Shown here: piece by piece, positions 6,750-13,931 of the stretch
Layout of the letters: each line of letters starts with the position of its first letter
How positions within the stretch are numbered: position 1 is the first letter of the stretch
DNA from: Ruminococcaceae bacterium UBA5396
Lineage (GTDB): Bacteria; Bacillota; Clostridia; Oscillospirales; Acutalibacteraceae
NCBI GenBank assembly: GCA_002410715.1
Contig: DHOG01000163.1
Location: 2,741-16,877 of the forward strand
DNA: 14,137 bases
Reading direction: 5' to 3'
The notes under the pieces: model-generated
What the model was told of the DNA's origin: nothing
The model's input: the letters and a program-made list of their open reading frames with translations, nothing else
Database searches by the model: none
Made by a program: the position numbers and the translations under genes

Positions 6750-7526
6750 ATGTGGAAATTAGTTTTTACCAACTATCTTTTGTTTTTGCTTGTATTTACA
6801 AGAATGACCGGAATGATCCTGTTTAATCCCATATTAGGCAGAAGACAAATTCCAAATCAGCTCAAGATCGGTCTCGCTTTCTTCCTTACAGTTATCGTCA
6901 CCAATGTAATCCCTTATAGGCAGCTGCAGTTTGCCGGCGTTATTGATTTTATTTTCGCTGCAACAAAGGAACTTCTGGTTGGTTTTGCTGTGGGCTTTGT
7001 TTTTCAGATGTATTTGTCGGTTATCTTGGTTGCCGGCGAAATGATCGATTTGCAGATTGGTATCGGTATGTCAAAGGTATATGACCCTCAGAGCAATGTT
7101 TCTATGCCGATATCCGGCAGCATATTCAATTTATTGTTTATTCTCATGTTTTTTTGCAGCAACAGTCATCTGACTTTTATAAAAATAATGACACTATCTT
7201 TTGAAATGCTGCCTGTGGGCGCTGAGCTATTCAATGCAGACTTCAGCAAATATATTGTTGACCTGTTCGGCAGCATTCTGGTTCTGGCAGTCAAGCTGGC
7301 CTTGCCGGTTATTGCAATTGAAATGATAACAGAAATCGGGTTGGGTGTGTTGATGAGGACGGTGCCCCAGATTAATATTTTTGTTGTTGGCCTGCAGTTG
7401 AAATTGACTATCGGCTTGATTATTATTGTTCTGATTTTGCCGGGCGCTGCCAATTTACTCGATCATATGACCACCGCAATGTTTCAAAATATTAACAAGC
7501 TGCTGCACCTGATGCAGCAGACATGA
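6750..7526 (+). CDS. fliR: Flagellar export-gate protein FliR
   Basis: FliR is the single-copy subunit closing the export channel spiral. From ATG 6750 the product has 258 residues, the usual size; the frame is open further upstream into fliQ, but that part is out-of-frame fliQ sequence, and TAAGGG at 6736-6741 supports 6750. Visible family blocks are FTRMTGMILFNPILGRRQIP (16-35), ATKELLVGFAVGF (71-83) and GEMIDLQIGIGM with SKVYDP (96-113). Several hydrophobic helices follow, and the C-terminus ends in a short amphipathic tail. The junction to flhB is 55 bp if flhB starts at 7582. A T7 run at 7149-7155 lies inside the gene. Confidence 0.96.
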   Translation: MWKLVFTNYLLFLLVFTRMTGMILFNPILGRRQIPNQLKIGLAFFLTVIVTNVIPYRQLQFAGVIDFIFAATKELLVGFAVGFVFQMYLSVILVAGEMIDLQIGIGMSKVYDPQSNVSMPISGSIFNLLFILMFFCSNSHLTFIKIMTLSFEMLPVGAELFNADFSKYIVDLFGSILVLAVKLALPVIAIEMITEIGLGVLMRTVPQINIFVVGLQLKLTIGLIIIVLILPGAANLLDHMTTAMFQNINKLLHLMQQT

Positions 7527-7566
7527 GAGCAGCTTTGCAGAGCGAGAATCTAATATGGTTTATCAA

Positions 7567-7574
7567 GGGGGGGG
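7567..7574 (+). promoter_or_regulatory. Poly-G (G8) ribosome binding site of flhB
   Basis: Eight consecutive G residues preceded by AA lie 7 bases before the likely GTG start of flhB (7582). The run can pair with the 16S anti-Shine-Dalgarno CCUCC using one G-U wobble, and there is no other purine-rich signal nearby. In an A/T-rich gene set a G8 tract is conspicuous, and its length would set the spacing to the start codon. Confidence 0.65.
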
Positions 7575-7581
7575 TTATTCA

Positions 7582-8667
7582 GTGGCAGATGACAACAGGA
7601 CCGAAAAGGCCACCCCGAGAAAAAGGCAAGATGAGCGAAAAAAAGGAAACATATTTCAAAGCAGAGAAATAACCAATGTATTCGGATTGCTTATTTTTAC
7701 TTTTGTGCTACAAATGTTAGGACCCTATTATTTTAAATATTTCAAGGACACAATTGTCTTTTATATAAATAAATTACCTGCAAGCAATGTGCTTGAGAGC
7801 AGAGATGTTACAAGAACGGTTGCAGACTTGATGATCAGAGTTATGATCATGGTTCTTCCGTTGGCCGTTACAGCGGCAGTAACCGCTTTTGTATTTACGG
7901 TTGCACAAACAAGGGGGAATTTTTCAAAGGAACAGTTAAAATTTCAAATTTCGAGAATTAATATTTTAAAAGGGCTAAAAAACTTTTTTTCGATAAAGTC
8001 TTTGGTCGAACTGATAAAATCAATGATTAAGATAACAGTTATATTTTATATTCTTTATCGGAATATTTCTTCCAACATAAACATTTTTATGAGAATGGTC
8101 GGCAGTGATATTTTAGAAATAATTCTTTGGATTGCCAATACCGTCATATCTATGATTTTTAATATATGCGTCATCATGATTTGCTTTTCGATATTTGATT
8201 ATTTTTATCAGTGGTGGGACTATGAACGAAGATTAAGAATGACAAAAGAAGAAATTAAAAATGAAGCCAAGCAAGCCGAAGGCGATCCCCAGATAAAAGG
8301 CAAAATCAGAGAACAACAGCGAAGTATTGCACGTATGAGGATGATGCAGAAGGTACCCGAAGCCGATGTTGTTATAAAAAATCCTACGCATTATGCGGTT
8401 GCCATCAAATATGATCCGGAAAATAAAAAGCAAAAAGCACCAATCGTAGTCGCCAAGGGAAAGGGTTATATAGCGCTGAAAATTATAGCGATCGCCGAGG
8501 ACAATAAGGTGACGGTCACAGAAAACCGGCCCCTTGCAAGGGCGCTTTATCAGTCAGTAAAAGTCGGCCGTGAAATACCGGGTCAGTTTTATCAGGCTGT
8601 AGCCGAAGTGCTGGCGTTTGTCTATAATTTAAAGAAAAGAGAAAGATTGTATGAAATTCAAAAGTAG
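7582..8667 (+). CDS. flhB: Flagellar export switch protein FlhB
   Basis: FlhB closes around the export gate and changes substrate specificity from rod/hook to filament after autocleavage triggered through FliK. I choose GTG 7582: the protein then begins MADDNRTEKATPRKRQDERK, the canonical FlhB N-terminus, and gives 361 residues. The ATG at 7555 would add nine residues (including three Gly encoded by the G8 run) and has no good ribosome binding site. Four hydrophobic segments lie at about 31-52, 82-108, 146-165 and 176-205. The cytoplasmic domain contains the autocleavage motif NPTH at 267-270 (cut between N267 and P268) within VVIKNPTHYAVAIKYDP. The remaining C-terminal domain (RPLARALY, GREIPGQFYQAVAEVLAFVY) is complete. 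The last 17 bases overlap flhA. Confidence 0.95.
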   Translation: MADDNRTEKATPRKRQDERKKGNIFQSREITNVFGLLIFTFVLQMLGPYYFKYFKDTIVFYINKLPASNVLESRDVTRTVADLMIRVMIMVLPLAVTAAVTAFVFTVAQTRGNFSKEQLKFQISRINILKGLKNFFSIKSLVELIKSMIKITVIFYILYRNISSNINIFMRMVGSDILEIILWIANTVISMIFNICVIMICFSIFDYFYQWWDYERRLRMTKEEIKNEAKQAEGDPQIKGKIREQQRSIARMRMMQKVPEADVVIKNPTHYAVAIKYDPENKKQKAPIVVAKGKGYIALKIIAIAEDNKVTVTENRPLARALYQSVKVGREIPGQFYQAVAEVLAFVYNLKKRERLYEIQK

Positions 8668-10687
8668 CATTGTTTCGGTGTTTATTGTCCTCGTAGTATT
8701 TCTGATTATCATTCCGCTGAATCCTGTATTTCTGGATTTAATGTTTATCATAAATATCACCATCTCCCTTGCCATATTTCTTATTTCGATGTTTATAAAA
8801 GAAGCCCTCGAATTTTCTGTCTTTCCATCTATCCTGCTTATTACAACGCTTTTTAGGGTCGCATTGAACATCTCCTCAACAAGACTGATCCTCGGTAATG
8901 GCGGAGAAGCAGGAGCAGTTATCAAAACCTTCGGAGAGTTTGTAATCGGCGGCAACGTAGTTGTAGGAATCATTATATTCATTATCCTGGTAATTGTTCA
9001 GTTTATTGTAATTACAAAAGGTTCGGAAAGAGTTGCTGAGGTTGCCGCAAGATTTACATTGGACGCCATGCCGGGCAAACAGATGGCAATTGACGCAGAT
9101 CTTAATTCAGGTCTGATTAATGAAGAAACAGCGAGATACCGAAGACTAAAAATACAGCGTGAGGCTGATTTCTATGGAGCCATGGACGGCGGTTCGAAAT
9201 TCGTTAAAGGAGACGCCATTATCTCGATTATTACCGTCTTTATTAACATAATCGCCGGTACAATAATCGGAATTGTGCAGGGCGGCGAAACCATTACCGA
9301 GGTTATGCAGAAATACACCATCGCAACCGTTGGTGATGGGCTCGTTTCACAGTTTCCTGCCCTTTTGGTTTCAACTGCAACCGGTATGATTGTTACCAGA
9401 GCTGCTTCCGAAAACAGCCTGAGTGAGGATCTTTCAAATCAATTTACGGCAAATCCCAAGATCTTTTCAATCGTCGGTTTTGTGCTGTTGTTTCTGGCTT
9501 TGATTCCCGGGTTTCCGAAATTTCAGATTATCATTATTTCGGTTGTATTAATATTCGGCGGAGTGGTATTAAAAAAGCGGCAGGAGATAGAAACGGTAGT
9601 TCCTGAAGCCGAATTGCCGGTCAGTGAGACCAGCTTCTACAAGAATACCGAGAACATCTACACCTTATTAAATATAGAGCCCATCGAAATGGAGTTTGGA
9701 TACAGCTTGCTGCCGTTGATTGATGAAAGTAAGGGAGGCAGCTTTATTGACAGGGTGGTTATGCTGAGGCGCCAGTTTGCAACAGATATCGGAATGGTTA
9801 TTCCCTCGGTTCGGTTGCGGGACAATGCTTCCATTAACCCCAATCAATACATAATGAAGTTAAAAGGTGAGGAAGTAGCCAAAGGGGAAGTGTTGATTAA
9901 TCATTATCTTGCCATGAATACGGGTGAATCCGATGAGGAGATTGAGGGAATCGACACCACAGAACCGGCTTTCGGACTCAGTGCAAAATGGGTCACCGAG
10001 GAAATACGTGATACAGCTTTAATGAGCGGTTATACCGTGATTGATCCGCTTTCGGTGATTCTCACCCATTTTTCAGAAATTATTAAAAAGCATGCTTATG
10101 AGCTGCTGAGCAGACAGGATGTGTCATCGCTTCTGGATAATCTCAAGAAAAGCAATAAGTCGGTTGTCGAGGATATTGTTCCCACAATCATCAGCATTGG
10201 TGATCTGCAAAAAGTGCTTTCCAATCTTCTCATGGAACAGATTCCGATTAAAGATTTAACAACAATACTTGAAACCCTGGCAGACTATGCAGGCACAACA
10301 AAGGATGTTGAAATACTGACGGAATACGTAAGGCAGGCATTAAAAAGGACGATTACAAGAAAATTTGCATCCGACGGGAAACTAAAGGTGATTACATTAA
10401 ATCCCGATCTGGAAAACCTTATCCTGACCAGCGTAAAGAAAACAGATCACGGTTCATACTGCATGGTCGAACCGGACGTGCTGCAGAAAATTATTATTGC
10501 GCATACAAAAGAAATGGAAAGAATAAGCGAAGTTGTTATGGACCCTGTAATCCTGGCTTCCCCCATCGTCAGGCTGTATTATAAAAAGTTAATTGAACAG
10601 TTTGCACCTGATTCTGTGGTTCTTTCCTATAATGAAATCGAATCAACTGTTCAGATTCAGTCTTTAGGTTTAATTTCAATCACATAA
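8651..10687 (+). CDS. flhA: Flagellar export-gate protein FlhA
   Basis: FlhA forms the nonameric ring beneath the export channel, couples export to the proton motive force and docks chaperone-substrate complexes. The 678 residues are a normal full length. The N-terminal half has about eight hydrophobic segments (roughly 5-27, 29-48, 56-74, 101-122, 188-210, 230-248, 272-288, 292-308). The FHIPEP-family signature runs over about 127-155 (RVAEVAARFTLDAMPGKQMA, then DADLNSG). A charged linker leads into the cytosolic domain (about 340-678) with IPSVRLRDN and YTVIDPLSVILTHFSEII. The ATG at 8651 lies inside the end of flhB with only a weak GAGAAAG signal, so translation is probably coupled. In many Firmicutes flhF follows; here the next gene is fliA. 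Confidence 0.97.
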   Translation: MKFKSSIVSVFIVLVVFLIIIPLNPVFLDLMFIINITISLAIFLISMFIKEALEFSVFPSILLITTLFRVALNISSTRLILGNGGEAGAVIKTFGEFVIGGNVVVGIIIFIILVIVQFIVITKGSERVAEVAARFTLDAMPGKQMAIDADLNSGLINEETARYRRLKIQREADFYGAMDGGSKFVKGDAIISIITVFINIIAGTIIGIVQGGETITEVMQKYTIATVGDGLVSQFPALLVSTATGMIVTRAASENSLSEDLSNQFTANPKIFSIVGFVLLFLALIPGFPKFQIIIISVVLIFGGVVLKKRQEIETVVPEAELPVSETSFYKNTENIYTLLNIEPIEMEFGYSLLPLIDESKGGSFIDRVVMLRRQFATDIGMVIPSVRLRDNASINPNQYIMKLKGEEVAKGEVLINHYLAMNTGESDEEIEGIDTTEPAFGLSAKWVTEEIRDTALMSGYTVIDPLSVILTHFSEIIKKHAYELLSRQDVSSLLDNLKKSNKSVVEDIVPTIISIGDLQKVLSNLLMEQIPIKDLTTILETLADYAGTTKDVEILTEYVRQALKRTITRKFASDGKLKVITLNPDLENLILTSVKKTDHGSYCMVEPDVLQKIIIAHTKEMERISEVVMDPVILASPIVRLYYKKLIEQFAPDSVVLSYNEIESTVQIQSLGLISIT

Positions 10688-10748
10688 TATTGCGTGAATT
10701 GTCTCTTTACCCGGGATGAAAAGTACGCAGAAAGGCAAGGATCTTAAT

Positions 10749-11507
10749 ATGAAGACAGCGGTTGCATCAAGTGTGTTGGATGAAATGTGGCTGAAATATA
10801 AGTCTACTCACAGCCTGGATATTCGGAATAGAATCCTGATGCATTATCTGGGCATTGTGAAATGCATTGCAATTAAGATGAACTCGGTTTACAAAAACAA
10901 AGCAGATCTTGAGGATATTATCAATGAGGGCGTACTTGTTTTAATGGACTGTATCGAGAAGTTTGATCCTGACAGGGGCGTTAAGTTTGAGACATTCGCC
11001 TCGATTAGAATAAAGGGATCCATTATTGACTATATCAGAAATCAGGACTGGATACCCCGAAGCTTGCGAAAAAAGGTCAAGGACATTGAAGATGCTTTTA
11101 ATATGATTCAATCTGAAAAAGGTCGTGCTGCAACCGACGAGGAGGTTGCAAAGATGTTAAACATGAGCACCACTGAATTGAACCGGGCTGTAGGGGAAGC
11201 AAACGCTTTTTTTCTGCTTTCCTATGAAGAACTGCTCCTTAACAATACATCGATCAATCACGAAAGCTTGAAAGTTGATTCAACTGAATGGCAGCTGCAG
11301 GATGATGAACTAAAAAAGATGATTGAACTGTCTATAGACCAGCTGAATGAAAATGAAAGAACGGTCATATCGCTTTACTACTATGAGGAGCTGAAGTTGA
11401 AGGACATTGCAAGTGTTTTGGATCTTACGCAATCCAGAATCTCGCAGATCCACGCCAAGGCTTTAATGAAAATGAAATCATTTCTAAAACATTACGTGGA
11501 AGATTAA
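10749..11507 (+). CDS. fliA: Flagellar RNA polymerase sigma factor FliA/SigD (sigma-28)
   Basis: This sigma factor directs transcription of late flagellar and motility genes and is held inactive by FlgM. From ATG 10749 it has 252 residues, matching Bacillus SigD (~254). Region 2 spans about 26-105, with the promoter-melting and -10 recognition part GVKFETFASIRIKGSIIDYI and NQDWIPRSLR. Region 3 is about 108-160, and region 4 (about 197-245) has the helix-turn-helix LKDIASVLDLTQSRISQIHA for the -35 box. An ATG at 10716 is in frame and would add 11 residues, but AAGG at 10737-10740 is well spaced for 10749. It follows flhA by 61 bp without a visible promoter, so it is probably an operon member. 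A matching target promoter lies before flgM in this window. Confidence 0.95.
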   Translation: MKTAVASSVLDEMWLKYKSTHSLDIRNRILMHYLGIVKCIAIKMNSVYKNKADLEDIINEGVLVLMDCIEKFDPDRGVKFETFASIRIKGSIIDYIRNQDWIPRSLRKKVKDIEDAFNMIQSEKGRAATDEEVAKMLNMSTTELNRAVGEANAFFLLSYEELLLNNTSINHESLKVDSTEWQLQDDELKKMIELSIDQLNENERTVISLYYYEELKLKDIASVLDLTQSRISQIHAKALMKMKSFLKHYVED

Positions 11508-11520
11508 AGGAGGAACGTCT

Positions 11521-12252
11521 ATGTACACCGGTTTTTATACGGCTGCCTCAGGTTTGACAACCCAAAATAAGGTGGTCGATGTTATGGGGAATAATATAGC
11601 AAATGCCGATACGGCAGGTTATAAAAAGGATTATCTTGTAACATCAACATTTGGAGAGCATCTTCAGCGTCAGAACGGCAGGGAAATTGGAAATGTGAAT
11701 TTTGGCAGCAGAGCGGATCATACATATACATCATTTGAGCAGGGCATAGAGACCGGAACCGGGCGTACCTTAGATTTCTTAATCAAGGGTGACGGGTTTT
11801 TTAATGTAACAATGCCGGACGGCACTACCCGCCTGACAAGAAACGGGCAGTTCTCCCTGGATGCTGATGGATACCTGGTTGACAATCGGGGGAATATGAT
11901 AAATTGTCAAAACGGACCGGTAATGATTGGCAATGCTGATTTTACGGTTGATGAATACGGCAGGGTATATCTTGAAGGAAATTACTTGGATACCCTCGCC
12001 ATAACATGCCCGGCTGATTATAATAATCTTGAAAAAGCCGGTGAAGGATACTTTGTCAACACCGGAGCAGAGAATAATGAGTTCAATTATTCGGTTGTTC
12101 AAGGATCAATTGAATCTTCCAACATCGATATGGTTGAGGAGATGGCTGATATGATTGCAAGCTCCAGAAGCTTTCAGGCCTGCAGCCAAGTGATCAAAAT
12201 TTTTGATGAGATTATGAATAAATCCGCCAACCAGGTTGGACGCCTGCTATAA
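11521..12252 (+). CDS. flgF: Flagellar rod protein, FlgF type (FlhO-like)
   Basis: This is one of two rod proteins encoded side by side, which form the shaft between the basal body and the hook. The 243 residues carry the N-terminal rod/hook motif (MYTGFYTAASGLTTQNKVVD, then GNNIANADTAGYKK), the central DFLIKGDGFFNV and RNGQFSLDADGYLVD, and a C-terminal helix ending SIESSNIDMVEEMADMIASS with RSFQACSQVIK. Being first of the pair, and with an N-terminus unlike FlgG, it fits FlgF/FlhO; the assignment of F versus G between the two genes rests on order and on ends and is less sure than the family. Strong AAAGGAGG at 11507-11514 lies 6 bp before the ATG and overlaps the fliA stop region. Confidence 0.8.
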   Translation: MYTGFYTAASGLTTQNKVVDVMGNNIANADTAGYKKDYLVTSTFGEHLQRQNGREIGNVNFGSRADHTYTSFEQGIETGTGRTLDFLIKGDGFFNVTMPDGTTRLTRNGQFSLDADGYLVDNRGNMINCQNGPVMIGNADFTVDEYGRVYLEGNYLDTLAITCPADYNNLEKAGEGYFVNTGAENNEFNYSVVQGSIESSNIDMVEEMADMIASSRSFQACSQVIKIFDEIMNKSANQVGRLL

Positions 12253-12296
12253 GAATTTCAGAGAAACAGTTTTGGCGGGGAAGGATGGTCATCGTT

Positions 12297-12983
12297 ATGA
12301 TAAGAGGTTTTTATGCAGCCATGTCGGGGGCAAACGCAGCTCAAATAAAACTCGATACCTTGGCAAATAATATTGCTAACACCGAAACAACCGGGTATAA
12401 AGCCCAAACCGCAAGTTTTGCAGACACGCTGTATGCCAATACCAACCAAAATATACATATCGGAAGCGGTGCAAGGCAGATTGGAAATTCGATTCGCTTT
12501 TCACAAGGTATGAGAGAACAAACCGGAGGAGCCTATGATTTTTATATTGAAGGCAGCGGCTTTTTCGCTGTTCAAAATAAAAACGGTGATACGTATTATA
12601 CAAGGAACGGGTGCTTTTCCCTTTCATATGAAGACGGGAAAAGCTATTTAGTAACGGCAGACGGTCAGTATGTGCTTGACAACAACAACCAAATGATAGA
12701 GATTATTGATGATGCCGATTCTGTCTTACCGGGCGTGTTTGAATTCGCAAACCCGTATGCTTTGCAGTTGGTGGGAGACAGCAATTTTGCGGCAACCGAA
12801 TTATCCGGAAATGCTGAGTTTACTGAAAAGTCAACTGTAGTAGGAGGTTGCCTTGAAGCTTCCATAGTGGATATGGTTTCTGAAATGGTGAAAATGATTG
12901 AGGCGCAAAGAGCGTTTCAGTTTAATTCCAGGATGATTCAGACGTCTGATGAATTGGAAAAAACTGTAAATAATCTTCGATAG
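12297..12983 (+). CDS. flgG: Flagellar rod protein, FlgG type (FlhP-like)
   Basis: This is the second rod protein, expected to form the distal rod joined to the hook. From ATG 12297 there are 228 residues beginning MIRGFYAAMSGANAAQIKLD with NNIANTETTGYK; the earlier in-frame ATG at 12285 abuts the GGGGAAGG signal and is less likely. The centre has DFYIEGSGFFAV and YTRNGCFSLS. The C-terminus, GGCLEASIVDMVSEMVKMIE followed by AQRAFQFNSRMIQTSDEL, is close to the FlgG consensus, which supports this call. At 228 residues it is shorter than the usual ~260, with the reduction in the central part. It lies 44 bp after flgF. No terminator is seen after it before the flgM promoter. Confidence 0.8.
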   Translation: MIRGFYAAMSGANAAQIKLDTLANNIANTETTGYKAQTASFADTLYANTNQNIHIGSGARQIGNSIRFSQGMREQTGGAYDFYIEGSGFFAVQNKNGDTYYTRNGCFSLSYEDGKSYLVTADGQYVLDNNNQMIEIIDDADSVLPGVFEFANPYALQLVGDSNFAATELSGNAEFTEKSTVVGGCLEASIVDMVSEMVKMIEAQRAFQFNSRMIQTSDELEKTVNNLR

Positions 12984-12985
12984 AC

Positions 12986-13012
12986 TAATTTATTTTATAC
13001 ATCTGTCGATAT
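12986..13012 (+). promoter_or_regulatory. Probable SigD/FliA-dependent promoter of flgM-flgN-flgK
   Basis: TAAT at 12986-12989, 15 bases, then GTCGATAT at 13005-13012. The known Bacillus SigD consensus is TAAA-N15-GCCGATAT, so the match is 3 of 4 and 7 of 8 with exact spacing. It lies 3 bp after flgG and ahead of flgM, which is SigD-controlled in Bacillus and enterics. Transcription would begin around 13019, leaving a leader of about 105 bases before the flgM ATG. Confidence 0.72.
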
Positions 13013-13048
13013 ATAAAATGACGGAAAATGTGTATGTTAAAAGATGGG

Positions 13049-13077
13049 CGCGCCGGATGTATGGCGCGGATTTTCTT
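13049..13077 (+). terminator. Short GC hairpin plus T-rich stretch in the flgM leader (possible attenuator)
   Basis: CGCGCC at 13049-13054 pairs with GGCGCG at 13063-13068 across an 8-base loop, followed by GATTTTCTT. The six-base GC stem with T-rich tail resembles a weak intrinsic terminator. It lies between the predicted SigD promoter and flgM, where it could attenuate readthrough or late transcription; a chance structure is possible. Confidence 0.3.
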
Positions 13078-13125
13078 CGCAAACCGGTCAGACATTTCAT
13101 CCAGAGCGTGAAAGGAATGGTATCT

Positions 13126-13434
13126 ATGAAGATTGATCCCAATAAAGTTGCAAGAATATATGAGATACGGTCAAGCAGTGTCAATAGAAAATCGGCTGTT
13201 GATAAAAACACCGCAGCAAAAAAGTATTCTGGTGAAAAAAATGACAGGATAGAAATATCTGATAACGGTGTAAAGCATGGTGAGGTTCTTACTTATAAGA
13301 AGGTGTTGGTCAAAGAGGCGGAACGCAGCGCAAATGAAGGTAGAATCCAAATGTTAAAGGATAAGATAAGCAGAGGGGAATACCATGTGCCCTCATCGAA
13401 CATTGCCGAAGCGATCCTAAAAACCAAATTATAA
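13126..13434 (+). CDS. flgM: Anti-sigma-28 factor FlgM
   Basis: FlgM binds and inactivates FliA/SigD until the hook is finished, then is exported. From ATG 13126 the product has 102 residues, a usual size. The N-terminus MKIDPNKVARIY resembles the flexible FlgM export region. The C-terminal part holds the sigma-binding helices: RIEISDNG (41-48), a helix around KEAERSANEGRIQMLKDKIS (63-82) and GEYHVPSSNIAEAIL (84-98), the classical GxYxVxxxxxAxxxL pattern. AAAGGA at 13111-13116 lies 9 bp before this ATG. The frame is open from ATG 13018, giving a basic 36-residue extension, but that codon is at or before the expected transcription start, so I reject it. flgN begins 14 bp downstream. Identity is secure from pattern and context. 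Confidence 0.9.
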   Translation: MKIDPNKVARIYEIRSSSVNRKSAVDKNTAAKKYSGEKNDRIEISDNGVKHGEVLTYKKVLVKEAERSANEGRIQMLKDKISRGEYHVPSSNIAEAILKTKL

Positions 13435-13448
13435 GTAAGGTGTTTTAA

Positions 13449-13880
13449 TTGAAGAAATTTTTTGAAAAAATTTCGGTATTACTGGATGAACAGCATAGAA
13501 TTCATAGCAAATTGTTGGAACTTGAAAACCAAAAGACCGGCATCCTTTTAAAGGGGGATATTACCGCTCTTGATGAGTTGGTAACCATGCAGCAGCCATA
13601 TATCATGAGTTCTGCCAACAATGAAAAAAAACGTGAAAAGCTACAGAGGGAAATGGGGCTGGATGGGCTCTCTCTTCGACAAATTATAGACGATTATCCG
13701 GAGGCAAGATCCCTGGAGAAGTGTTTTCTCGAATTGTCTGCCATATTAAAGAGCTTAAAAAAAGCCTGCGCCAAAAACCGTGAGATTCTAAATGCTAAGG
13801 TTGATGTGATCAATTGCATTCTGTCAAAGGCAGGCGCTTTAGGTGATAATGTTACATATTCAAATTTAAAAAAGGCGTAA
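13449..13880 (+). CDS. flgN: Flagellar export chaperone FlgN
   Basis: FlgN is a cytoplasmic chaperone that binds the C-termini of FlgK and FlgL and delivers them to FlhA. The 143-residue protein is almost entirely helical by eye, rich in Leu, Lys and Glu, with long amphipathic stretches at about 1-50, 55-75 and 85-135, as in FlgN. It has no signal peptide or membrane segment. Sequence conservation in this family is low, so the call leans on the position between flgM and flgK. The start is TTG 13449, with TAAGGTG at 13436-13442; no ATG is suitably placed. An A8 run at 13624-13631 is inside the gene. flgK follows after 51 bp. Confidence 0.85.
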   Translation: MKKFFEKISVLLDEQHRIHSKLLELENQKTGILLKGDITALDELVTMQQPYIMSSANNEKKREKLQREMGLDGLSLRQIIDDYPEARSLEKCFLELSAILKSLKKACAKNREILNAKVDVINCILSKAGALGDNVTYSNLKKA

Positions 13881-13931
13881 TTGATGAAGACAATATAGCA
13901 TTTATCTGCAAAGGAAAGGATTTGTTGTTGA

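Noticed and set aside
7149..7990. T7 runs in fliR (7149-7155) and flhB (7984-7990) as phase-variable tracts
   Set aside because: Seven-base T runs are expected by chance in A/T-rich membrane protein genes.
13018..13125. Upstream start of FlgM adding a basic 36-residue segment
   Set aside because: The ATG at 13018 is at the predicted transcription start, lacks a ribosome binding site, and the extension does not look like FlgM.
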